Assembly: GCA_018857735.1 (NCBI GenBank)
Contig: JABMCL010003640.1
Location: forward strand, 663,501 to 727,500
Length of the DNA stretch: 64,000 bases
Source of the DNA: Alviniconcha marisindica
Taxonomy: Eukaryota > Mollusca > Gastropoda > Provannidae
Reading direction: 5' to 3'
The notes beneath the pieces are model-generated. The model was not told where the DNA came from and searched no databases. It worked only from the letters and a program-made list of their open reading frames with translations. Both the position numbers and the translations under genes were made by a program. Positions within the stretch are counted from its first letter, which is position 1. Each line of letters opens with the position of its first letter. Below, one piece after another: positions 53,348 to 64,000 of the stretch.

Positions 53348-54300
53348 ACCCCGTGTTACTGCACTAGCACATAAAAGATCCTGGTCATTCTGCCAAAAAT
53401 GCAAATGGCAGGTTACAGCTAAACATGCATGCAACCTATGTACGTGGATTGGAATGTAGTGTCACTGTGAACTGCTGCATGGTTGTATGGTGTACACAGC
53501 ACATGCGCTGAGATGGCAGCAGTTTTATGTGGCACCAGCCATGTAACAACCGAACAGCACTGTAACTCTACCACTTCAGTGGATATTCAAAATGCGCCAT
53601 AAAAGCCAGGGGTCATTCATTCAGAATCACAAGCGACCAGAGTGCAGTGAGTCTGCTCAACAGTAGAGAATAGCACTATATAAAAATGATCAACAACAAG
53701 AAGCTTGTAAGCTCTGCATGTGGCCTGGCAGCACAGGCAAAACAACTGAGGAAGTTTCAGATCCAAGACATGGACTGATGGAGACATTCCCTCACTTCCC
53801 GGACAAATTTTGCCACAATTATCTCGCATTCAACTGATCCACGATGGTCGGTGAAATGCAGCTGTTAATAAGCTGGAGTTATAAAAAAATCAAAAATCCT
53901 TAGTTGTACTTTTTGTGTGTGTGTGTGTGGAGCTTTCCATAAATCTGAGGGTTGACTGCCAGAACGCCATATCACCTTTCTTACTTCCATTAGTTATACT
54001 TGGTTCCAGCAGTCAAACCTCAAAATAGTATTACATGCATAGAGGTATTAAATTTGTCTGAAGTGAGCCACATTTTAGTTTTGTTTTCCTCACGAGGGAT
54101 TCGCTTACGGCTTGTATTTCACTTTGATCCTGCACCACAGAAATACAGATGACAAATAAGCACCCACAGAGACAGCAACCGCTAGTCAACTGGATGACAC
54201 TGCAAGTGAAACACCAGTTAGCAGGGAGCATCCGGACTGCCTCGATGATCAGCTGCAGCCTGTAGTCCTAGCTACGCAGTTTTAGGCCTCCAACACACCT

Positions 54301-57300
54301 CTACAATGCTGTTGCCCCAGTCTTTGTTTTGTCCTTGGGCAGTTCGCTGGGTTCTGACTCATCCTCTGAGCTTTTGCTGGGTGGTGTCAGGTCATCCGTT
54401 GCCATGGCAACGCCTTGGTCAGTCTTTGTTTCCATGCCTCCATCAGTTGCAGCGGTTGCGTCATCCTGTGTCGTGGAGCCAGCTGCTTCCCCAGATGTTG
54501 TGGTATCACGGGATTCTGCTGCAACTTCTGTCTCTGGCTGCTGGGGTAATAATAATGATAATAATTACATCAATGGCACACCTAATCACACTCCTTACAA
54601 ATATACTCAAGCTCAAAAGTTAAGCAACTTTTTACAACAATGCACATATGTTCAAACCTCAATAAACTACTGCCACAAAACCTGTATAGGTGGCAGGCTT
54701 TTTCACTGATCTATCTCCATTCAGCATGCAAACAGTTTCACACATACACTACACAACGTGGAAGATACATGAGAAATGTACCTGATGTGTGTAGAAACTA
54801 CCAGTGTTTTTCTGTGTTACATACAAATCAAACAATTTATGCTTAAGAAGCAATAAGCTGGCACCACCAGGTCGCAAAGCCCTGGCTTAGTTCAGCACAC
54901 AATTGCTAAACAGTCAGAAGCATCAGCTTGCAGTCAGCAAGCAACTGTCCACACCATCAAGGATTTCACAAATCATAATCAGCTGGCTGAAATCATTGTC
55001 TGACTTCATTTGATGAAAATATCAACATCTTTCTCTCCTCATTTCTTAATATTTCTCATAGCTGCTTAACTTTCTGGCTTGAGCCTAGGGACTTTCAAAG
55101 CCCTACAGGGTTGGAGCATTTGGAGCCTGCTGTTAACAGAGAGTTCCACACTGGGCTCTAAGCTCTGCCTCACATAGTTACGGTTACACAAGCTTTCGCT
55201 CTGTCCGCCACATTGTACTGAGTTGACTGGTGGAATGAAGATGAATCCAATTCCAGACACAAATATGTTTTTTTGTTTTAAAGGCCATGATCAAACATCG
55301 AGAGCCATTACTTATTTTGAAGGCTTTATGCACAAAATCTATGCTCAGCATGCTGACCTCAAAGCAAATACGGTCTTTGTAATCAAACAAAGGGCTCAAG
55401 ATCTCTCCAGTATACACAGTCCCTGAGCTCACCGCATTAGCTTTATCCAGTTTTCTGAGCAGGCGCTTGGTTTTCCACCAAGTGGGGTCTTTCTCCTTCT
55501 CTCCATCTGGCGGAACATCCTGCTGGAGGTCGATGACATCAAACTTGTGATACTGCAGCGTTGCAAGCCACTGGAACATGCTGAAAACCTGTTAAGGACT
55601 ATCTGACCATCTTGTTGTGACAGTCTCTCAAAACCTAAATAAACAAGAACACACCCAAACACACAATCCAAGAAGAAAGGATATGTGAATAAAAACAAGC
55701 TCACTTTCCCCCCCAAAAAAACAACAACAACAACTGCTGTTGATTTTCTTTTTTCAGGAACAGAATCAATCAAAGGAAACAAGAACTCGCAGAAATCAGA
55801 CCTCCGCCCAAAATGAAAGCAGGTTTCAAATAATCTAGAAGTTAATTAAAAACTAATGAAATCACCCACCCACAACCACCACCCCAGAACCACGCACTCA
55901 CCCATGTGAAAGGCAAGCACAAAATAACTTGTGCCATCCGGCACTGACCACATCCTGCATTGCAAATAAACAGAAACATGAACGTGTACTAAAATGAACG
56001 ACCAGCAGGTGAGCAAGTGCACTTCAAGAAAGGATACATGCTCTCCTCCACCTCAGACTTGGCAATGTGTGACAACACATGCTCTTCCCTGAACTGCTCC
56101 AGGGCTTCCTGTACAAACGAATCAGTTCAGTCGATTAATAAAAGATACCTATATAAAAATAAAAACAACAGAAAACACCCCTGTAACAGAAAGTAAAAGA
56201 AATTGTTAAAAAAACAAAAACAAAAAAAGTACATCAGTATCTTTCTAAACTGCAGCCCAAACAGTTTTTGGAAATGTTTGGATGATCTTAATTTTCAGTT
56301 GGGAAAATTCCCATTTGGTACAGTAATGCAAATATATTAATAAAACAATTAATTAAAAAAATCCTTCCCTGAGATTTGATCATTTCAGCAAACATATATG
56401 TTACATGTACTTGTACATGTACTGGTCTTATGTGAAATCACAGAGTAGACAAACAGAAAGTGGAAAGGCACCTTAATTTAACAAAATCACTACAAGTCTT
56501 CAGCAAGTAGTTGTTATGTCTTGGCACTGGAGTAGCATTTCCCATTTTAATGCATTCATTAAAAATTCATTCAATTTTTTGCATTCATTAAAAAGAAAAA
56601 TTCTGTTACAGTAGATAACAAAACTTGTTTCACGACATACTTGTGGATTTTGTGTTCAATGTGCTTGAAACACATTTACAGGATTTATGTGTCATTCTCC
56701 CCCCCTACCCTCAACTGAATTCCTTAAGCAGACATGGTGAACCGAGAACCCACTGCAGTAAACATGTCTATTATTATTGTTATCATTAATTATATTAAAC
56801 TAGCACTCAGCTTTTGCGAGAGCAGGGGACTAACCTGGTACTTGTCCCACACTAGAGGTTCATGCATACCATCCGTGCCAAACTTCTTGTTGTAGCCAGC
56901 AAAGAATAGCTGAAACCAATGTAACCATTTATTTAATGCATTTCTAATAACAAGCGTAAGTCAAAAGATCAGGTAATTATTAATCATTTCATTCACCTTT
57001 TTCCTATTGTTTGCATGGTGTGTGTGTGTGTGTGTGTATGTGTGCACACATGCATTTGTGTGCATGCACGTGTGTGAGTGCATGTCTCTGTGTGTATGTG
57101 TGTGTGGGGGGTGGGGTGAGTTATTTGTGTTCCTACTGCATGCTTACGTGCGTGTGCTTAATTACGTTAGAGAGAGCAAGAATGGAGAGAGAAGCAGCGC
57201 TACTGACCTGATCCAGAAAGAGCCCTGTGCCTGGTGCTTTGGGGATGTCCATCTTCAGTGGTCCCCATGCCTTGGTCAGCACATCGATGCCACAGTGTCC

Positions 57301-60300
57301 CCGCACAATGGAAATCATCAGACCTGGTGCATTTATTTTTTTTGACCCATGAGCAAACAAAATTTTCCAACATAAAATATCAGCTCACAAATGATCTCTT
57401 TGATCGGATGTTAGAATAATCCTCCCTGTGCTGACAGCAAGAACCTGAAGAAGAAGAAACAACAAGAAACATCTCTAATGTGATGAAGAATAAAGCTGTC
57501 CGCTTGCAATGGAGAATATAGCTCTGTCTCCCTGCAATGAGGAATAGAGCTCTGTCCCTTTGCAATGAGGAATGCAGCTCTGTCCCTTTGCAACAAAGAA
57601 AACAAAAGCTCTGTCCCTTTGCAATGAACATATACTGCTCTGTCCCTTTGCAATGAGGAAAAAAGCTCTGTCCCATTGCAATGAATCATAAATTTCTGTC
57701 ACTTTGCAATGAAGAATAAAGCTCTGTCCCTTTATGAATAATAAATTTCTGTCCCATTGCAATGAAGAATAAAGTTCTGTCCCTTTCCAAGGAAGAATAA
57801 AGTTCTGTCCCTTTGCCATGAAGACTGAAGCTCTGTCCCTCTGTGGTGATGAATAAAGTTCTGTTCCTTTGTGATCAAGAGAACATCTCTGTCCCTTTGC
57901 AAAAAAGAATACAGTTCTGTCCCTTTTGCAATGAACAATAAAGCTCTGTTCCTTTTTGATAAAGAGTACAGCTCTGTCACTTTTCAATGAATAATAATGC
58001 TCTGTCATTGCAACTGGAGAACTGTATGTTTGTCAGGTTATACAGGTACCAATCCTGCATTTGTATATCTGACAGGTTATACAGGTATTAATGCCGTGTT
58101 TGTATGTCTGACAGGTTTATACAGGTACCAACGCTGCACTTGTATGTCTGACAGATAATACAGGTGTGGAGGAAAGGGCCGCCCATGCTACGTCTCACCC
58201 AGCAATGGGTGAACCTCAGAGTTTTAGATGAGGAACGCTAACCAAGAAACAAAACAGAGCAGAACAAGCAACGAAAACAAAACTAACAGGATCTCTCAAA
58301 CAAATTATTTGAAATGCTGTTCAAAGAGATTTCCTTAGACTCCATCTTCAACTTTCTCAAAGAAATTAAGGTTTTTAACAAACTGTAATTGATTATAGCT
58401 CTGAAAGTTTAGGTTCTTCAATTATTATTATTTTAATAAAAATAAAAATAAACTTGATACTGTTGAATTATTATACTTCTATTGGGTCTAATTACTTTTA
58501 ATATAATTTAGGAATTAGTGTTTGATGTTTATAATAACAATTATTTTGCCATGATATGACCTACTAAGTTGACTGGGCATTAAAAACCAATTACTTACAT
58601 ACTTTCACGAAGAGAAGCGTTCACTAACCGATCATTTTCCTGATGTGGTGCAGCATGAAACTTTGCCCCTTCACTGTCAGGATGGCAAACTCTATCCCAT
58701 CCCGAACAAATGGTTCTGCACACTGTTCCACATAAGAAAAGAAAATGCTGCAGGCAAAAAACTCAACCTATCTCAGTGCATGTATATTCTATATTTCATT
58801 ATTAATTTTGTCTAACATGAGCAGAACTGTTCACTGTGCTTGTAGACTTTCAAAGCCTGACCTGACTTGCCAGCATCAGACACGAGATTGAGAATGTGAA
58901 CTGTGATGGCATGCAATATGAAACCGTCCAGAAACAAAATAAAAAAAAAGAGTCTGAAGCAAAGCAGACAGCAAACCTTCTGAGACAAGATCAAACATGC
59001 AAAAGGTTAAAAAGACTGCCAATTTTAATAGGGCAACACAAGACATGCATACATTTTCAGGGTATACCCCTCTTTCAAGCAAGTGACATAGAGACAAATC
59101 ATGATAACTGAAAATTGTATACTTATCTGGTTTCGGTTATTGTTATTGTAACCGAGTGCATCTGCACATTGTGTTTGTGTTGTTGTACTCTGCATGTCAC
59201 TTTGTCTGTCAGTGTCTCTAGCTTTTTCTTCTGTTGGGTGTGGAGGAGGATTATGACGTCATTTATTTGTCATAATTGTTTTATGTATGTTTTAGTATTA
59301 TTATTTTGGATGTCAGTGAGAGAGCGCGAGAGAAAGAGAGAGGCAATAACAACCGCCTCTTGCATGTACCATCAAACAGAAAATAAAAAATAAAATCAGG
59401 AACCTCTGGCTGTGGCTCGTTTGTTCTTCCTTACTGCCAACCTGCTGCTGCCATTGACCGTTTACATTGTTAAGCCACCATGACAAATGAGACTGGTGAT
59501 ATTCAGCTGCTGAATACAGAGTTAAGCCACACACAGCCAGGTATACAACACAAAAGCCAGTCTACAGCTCTCCCATGTGAGACCATGGATTCCGCTGATG
59601 GGTCTTTAACAGTGTTAAGACACACAGTGACATCCAAGCATACAACACACAAAACAATTTAGGCTCTTCAAAAAGGAGACTGTGGATTCAGCCAATGGGC
59701 TTTTAACAGTGTTAAGACATACACACCCAAGCATACAATGCACAAGACAGTTTAGGCTCTTCAAAAGGAGACTGCAGAGTCAGCCAATGGGCTTTTAACA
59801 GTATTAAGACATACACACCCAAGCATACAATGCACAAGACAGTTTAGGCTCTTCAATAGGAGACTGCAGAGTCAGCCAATGGGCATTGAACGGTGTCACG
59901 ACACACACAGCCAAGCATACAACACACACACCGTCTCACTCTCGCATAGTACTTTAGTAGATCAGGGATTCTGGGACCAAGTACTTAAATTTGCACTGTA
60001 TGAAGCGTCCAAGTTTACATACCTCAAATGAAATCATATACCTCTTGGAACTGGGGTCATTTGGTTTCCTAAGTAGATAAAAATGAAGGTGATAAAACAA
60101 CATATTATGTTGTCAACAAAACATCCAACACAATATAAACATTTAAACTAATTGATGGAATGCAGAAGTGACAAGAAAAAGAAAGGAGAACATTTACGTC
60201 TTTTTGAAACTATGAATTAAAGTCCATTGCAAACATTGTGCAAGTGAGTAAGTAAGTAAGTAGGTTGGTGTTTTACGCCCAGTCAACCGGGAGGTTATAT

Positions 60301-63100
60301 GGCGATGCACATCTCATATTATATATTTAGTTTTTAATAATGTGTATTTCTTAAAATGGGTCTATATATACAGTTTTAAAACCATGCTTAAAAGGTGAAA
60401 ACACAAACATCTAAAAATGATCTCAAATTTAATTTTTCCAAAAATATTAATTTCTTTCAAAAAGTTAAAAATCTTCTAAGGTGAAATATCCTGAAACAAC
60501 ATGCGCAGTGATTTAGCTGTAAAGTGGCTCTCTCTTATTTCAATAAAATCTGAACAAGTAAGTAAAATATGCTCTATGGTTAAACGTTTATCACATCCGA
60601 TGCATAACCTCACCTTTCAATAAAAAGGAATGAGTAATAAAAGAATGGCCAATGTGCAATTGGGCCATCACAGTCTCTTCTTTTCTGTTTCAATACTGGG
60701 TATATCTTATATAATTTATTTTCCGGGAACTCATCCCACTCAGATGATGATGATGAAGTGATGCTTAATGTCCTCAGATGTCGGCTGACATATTAGGGAC
60801 AAGCTGTGACCAAAGCCGAAGCATGGTTCAATAAATCTTTACGTCCACGGAAGCCAGAAGACTCGTTAGGACGGACAGCCCAGGACGGCCACCTCGACTC
60901 TCACACAGCTCCTAAACTATGGATCCCACTCAGACTGCCACAGTTCTAATATATATTTATTTGTGTGTGATTTTAGGTCTGAGAATGGGATGAGCTCAAC
61001 CGAGATGTGCAAGTGAAAAGCAAAATAATTTCAATCTGAATGTTGATAAGTTATTGTATTATTGGTGGCAAAACTTAAAAAAGAAAAGAATACAAAAGGG
61101 AAAAGAAGAAGAAGGAATTTGAAGTTTCTCTGTTTGGTAAGCATAAATAGAAGCTCATGTCACAAATATTATCTGAGAAACAAACGACTTTCCCTAAATG
61201 ACAGTAAAAAAAGTAATGAATATGTTCCAGCAAGGCACTATTGCAAAATTCTATACCACCAGAAAAAAAGAAGCAGAAAAAAGTCCTGAAAAATGGCCTC
61301 ATCACTTTTAACTATTTAAGACATCAGTACAACTTAAGTACAGATGATCACGAAAATATAATGAAATCAATAATCATGGCAGCTAAACTGAAAGAAACAT
61401 TTCAAAATAAAGAAGCAAAATAAATCACTTTACCTTACAACATAGATAACCTTGCAATTAATTAGGCTATTGTTATTGAATTAAAAAATGTGCACTCAGT
61501 TTCAACAAGCATGCCAAGTTCTGTCTAAATACAGTATAAACCCAGGGTTTCACTGTAAAGCATGCCAAAGAACAGCCACAGCTGATGGCCTAAACTGAAA
61601 TACAACAGGAGTGGACATGGGGTAGTAGAAGCTGCCTTTTTGTTTGCAGCCACATTTCATAACCACAGTATGATACAAATTATATTGTCCTCTCTTTACG
61701 TTACAGTGGAAACTGCGCAATTCTGCAGTGGAAGAAAAGTAAAGTGCTGTTGTGTGCAGTATACATGCATTGTATGTTTGTACTCTTGTATTTTCTGCAG
61801 TTTGTCCCCATAGACAAGGCTGTTCAGTGAAGTACAGTTCAAGATGGTACCTTTCATGCAATACACTGTCTCTGGAGTTCCCCCACTGATCCAACTGACA
61901 ATTGTCTTGTCTCATCCTTTCATGGAGAAGGCTGGCTAGAGCATAGCAGAACTAAACGAGAAGCACTCACCTGCCGGAAGTGAAGTTGTGGAAGTTGTGA
62001 GTGCCCACGTAATTGGCCAGAACTTCATTCACTTTCTGTATACATGCACCAGCCTCTGATCAACAGAAAGAACAACAATGTTTCATTCAACAGACATTAA
62101 AAGAACTGAACTGAAACAAAGGACTAAGGTGGACAATGAAGGTAAAGAATACCGTTCTTGCACACCTGGCAAGTGAGAACACTGAAAACAAAAACAAAAA
62201 TACTGTTTGAAAAGCAGTGGGTATCATCTATAACAATCAATAAGATGCCATATAACAGTCATTTGAAAAAGTCAGCTGAAAGAAATGTAAAGTAGTCCTT
62301 TTTTCCTGTGCATCTTCATGGTTTACACACACGCAAAAAAGCATCATACGAACAAATTAAAACTAAAATTGTCACACTGCTTGACGGGCAGAAGCATGTC
62401 CCACAGGGGAAGTTGTATCAATTATTTGCCTGAAATAAACACCAAAGTAACTAAAAAGGCTTTGTATGTGATCCTGCATGTATGGCTACAAAATTCACCA
62501 GATGCTGTTTGGAGCTGCTTAGAACTGTTGCAAAAACAACAACAAACAAACAAAAACCATCACTACACAAAAAATACATAATTTGTTACTCTTTTCTTTT
62601 ATGCCCCTGTGAAAAAAACACCACCACCAGACTAAAAACACGTAATTTCACCGTTTCCTTTAGATGCTGCTGTGAAAAACACCCAACTGAAAAAAAAAAA
62701 CCCACCATTTTTACTATTTCCTTCTCATGCTGCTGTGAAGAAAAAACAAACAAAAAAACATGAGACTAAAAACACATAATTTCTACTGTTTCCTTCTAAT
62801 GCTGCTGTGAACGAAAGGGTGGGGGTGGCATGGGGTGAGTGGAATGCAGACATGACTTCTCATGATAACTGATTATGGGTCTACTTTGAGAATGATAACC
62901 CATGGTGGAGTACCACACCTGAGCACAGAAATACGGTCCCCTCAGCTGAGAATCCACAGCTACCAAAGGTTCAGTCCTTTTGTACACATGCAGAACAGGA
63001 ATTCTAGCTTAATAATTTACATAATTTTCTGCCCTCCCTGTTTGTTCATGTTTACATTTTCCTAATTCTCTTCAAACACAAAATAAGACATGCCATGAAC

Positions 63101-63131
<31 letters not shown>

Positions 63132-63365
63132 ACGCATATTCTTATACCATTTGAGGACCATAAACCAATCGGGCTAAAAGCGAATATTGCCTGATAAACC
63201 AGATTTCACTCATAAACTTACAACTTTTGTTTTATCCTGATATGACCTGTTCTGATGACTGGGCAGTGAATTCAAACATCAGGTAATTAAGTTCATGGTG
63301 AAAACACTACACTAAAAGGAAACAAGCAGGTACTTACCAGAGAGTCTGTAATCTTTTGTTATAAA
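54301..63365 (-). CDS. PUS1: PUS1, tRNA pseudouridine synthase, C-terminal 300 residues (5' exons outside the window)
   Basis: TruA-family pseudouridine synthase that converts uridines, such as tRNA positions 27/28, in nucleus and mitochondria. Exons in order: 63365-63338 (28 bases), 62055-61971, 60068-60023, 58722-58629, 57323-57208, 56909-56835, 56108-56038, 55580-55433, 54540-54301 (stop TAG). All are GT-AG with matching phases. Visible family blocks: [93 protein letters not shown] and the FREEHV helix. The C-terminal ~80 residues are acidic and Ser/Thr-rich, as in other animals. The catalytic Asp motif is upstream of the window, so activity cannot be judged. It is tail to tail with the RING gene. 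Confidence 0.96.
57475..58018 (-). repeat. 28-30-bp minisatellite in PUS1
   Basis: About 18 units share GCTCTGTCCCTTTGCAATGA followed by AGAATAAA-like spacers. It lies in the PUS1 intron between the exons ending at 58629 and starting at 57323. All three minus frames are largely open; one reads 177 codons with KGQSFI and KGTELYSS repeats. The unit length varies, so the repeats switch frame. Confidence 0.92.
58018..58165. repeat. About 52-bp triplication in PUS1
   Basis: Three units contain GACAGGTTATACAGGTA, then GC and TTGTATGTCT. It follows the 28-30-base array directly. Confidence 0.8.
58550..58612 (+). mobile_element. SINE tail fragment (family B tail)
   Basis: ATGATATGACCTACTAAGTT, then GACTGGGCATTAAAAACCAA and TTACTTACATAC: a diverged copy of the family B tail, immediately downstream of the PUS1 exon that ends at 58629 in transcript direction. 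Confidence 0.6.
59640..59935. repeat. About 88-bp minisatellite in PUS1
   Basis: Four units share GCATACAATGCACAAGACAG, TTTAGGCTCTTCAAAAGGAG and CAGCCAATGGGCTTTTAACA. The first and last are more diverged; an earlier partial copy may start near 59560. Confidence 0.85.
60243..60312 (-). mobile_element. SINE tail fragment (family B tail)
   Basis: Minus-strand reading gives GTTGACTGGGCGTAAAACAC, CAACC and TACTTACTTACTTACTCAC. Only the tail is present. Confidence 0.65.
60742..60925 (+). mobile_element. Dispersed element C, copy 2 (about 180 bp)
   Basis: Same sequence and orientation as 30990-31172 with scattered differences; see that entry for shared words. It sits in the PUS1 intron, antisense to the gene. 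Confidence 0.65.
63236..63300 (+). mobile_element. Diverged SINE tail fragment
   Basis: CCTGATATGACCTGTTCTGA and GACTGGGCAGTGAATTCAAA resemble the family B tail but with more changes. It lies just downstream of the 28-base PUS1 exon. Confidence 0.45.
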
Positions 63366-64000
63366 CTGTCAACAGAAAGGGGAAAAAATGCAAAAAACTC
63401 TTGAGCAAAATATCTTTATTTAGCTATCCTATCAAGCCCCTGTACCAAGAACACAAAGGAATATAAAAAAAGTTTATTTTTATTTAACAAAAACAAACTC
63501 AGACATTGAAATAATGGCCATTGGCCTGTCCATGGTTATTTTGATTTCTGTGAGAACTGCATCACCAAAATGAAGTCCATAGTGGGCCTTTAAAAACAAG
63601 GACCAAAAGCATGCAATAAGTTTTTTTCTTTTTCTGAGTTAAGTTGTTCAACCAATGCAAAGATAAAATATCACAATTCTAAAACTGCTGAATTACACAA
63701 AGGGTCCAGATGGCTGCACTGGCAGCCAAGGAATGGCACCCCATGATGGAAAAACCAGAAATAAAAATTACCAAAATAAATATGGGGAAAAAAAGAAGGG
63801 GAAAAAAGACATTCTGTTTGGCACTTTATAAAAGAAACCACCACTAACAAGAACAAAATAATGATAATACAAAAAAGACCCCAGAAACAGCAAACACTGT
63901 TAAAACAATAAAAGGACATGCAACTAAATCAAAGTCATATCAGGCAAAGGAGAACTTTGCTGCTTTGGGGGTTTTTCCGCACCCTCCCCCTTTTAAAAAA
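63366..64000. other. PUS1 intron, no exon seen
   Basis: I looked for the preceding PUS1 exon (expected to end just before DYRLS, with an aromatic-rich TruA core) and found none. The stretch is AT-rich with A-runs. The window ends inside this intron. Confidence 0.6.

Larger units (their letters stand above)
50702..54300. other. Tail-to-tail interval between the RING gene and PUS1
   Basis: No coding exon is supported. The left part is probably the RING gene 3' UTR, with AATAAA at 51392-51397 and 51704-51709. The right part is probably the PUS1 3' UTR on the minus strand. A SINE lies at 53135-53347. Confidence 0.6.

Noticed and set aside
55905..55957. Possible extra PUS1 exon (reads [16 protein letters not shown] between AG and GT)
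   Set aside because: Splice sites look good, but the length of 49 bases shifts the frame to an early stop, and the neighbouring exons join in phase without it, as in other PUS1 proteins.

Overview
This is a window of an animal nuclear chromosome, not a bacterial one. It holds long introns with GT-AG splice sites, many dinucleotide microsatellites and minisatellites, tRNA- and 5S-rRNA-derived SINEs, LINE fragments and an intact tRNA-Thr gene. Intron density, the protein sequences and a recurrent SINE tail (a GACTGGGCGT-type core followed by ACTTACTTAC) suggest a lophotrochozoan, most likely a gastropod mollusc. That taxonomic call is an inference.

Five protein-coding genes alternate in direction. 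(1) 2355-20342, minus: DDX41, a DEAD-box helicase, complete in 15 coding exons and 618 residues. (2) 20657-25362, plus: a DOK-type docking protein with PH and PTB domains, 3 coding exons and 707 residues. (3) 31850-44034, minus: a coiled-coil protein rebuilt from 9 phase-compatible exons, about 370 residues, possibly CCDC172-like. (4) 44714-50701, plus: a RING E3 ligase with a neuralized-type RING, 7 exons and 466 residues. (5) 54301-63365, minus: PUS1, tRNA pseudouridine synthase; only the last 9 exons (300 residues) lie in the window. Genes 1/2 and 3/4 are head to head, with start codons 314 and 679 bases apart. Genes 2/3 and 4/5 are tail to tail. The plus-strand tRNA-Thr(TGT) sits inside an intron of gene 3.

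The genes do not form a pathway. DDX41 and PUS1 act on RNA, the DOK protein acts in tyrosine-kinase signalling, and the RING protein probably acts in ubiquitin transfer.

The most unusual signal is in DDX41. Four of its 14 introns (6, 8, 11 and 13) contain copies of the adjacent exon edge together with its splice site. Intron 11 has 11 extra copies of the exon 11 donor, intron 6 a degenerate array of the exon 7 acceptor, intron 13 three copies of the exon 14 start, and intron 8 one extra exon 8 donor. Other notable items are a minisatellite grown from a SINE 3' end, a transposon with terminal inverted repeats splitting a 27-base minisatellite, a 13 x 45-base open-frame minisatellite in a DOK intron, (TG)n directly against 3' splice sites, and LINE copies with (GT)n in their 3' UTRs. 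I found no bacterial operon, CRISPR array or recognisable new enzymatic system.
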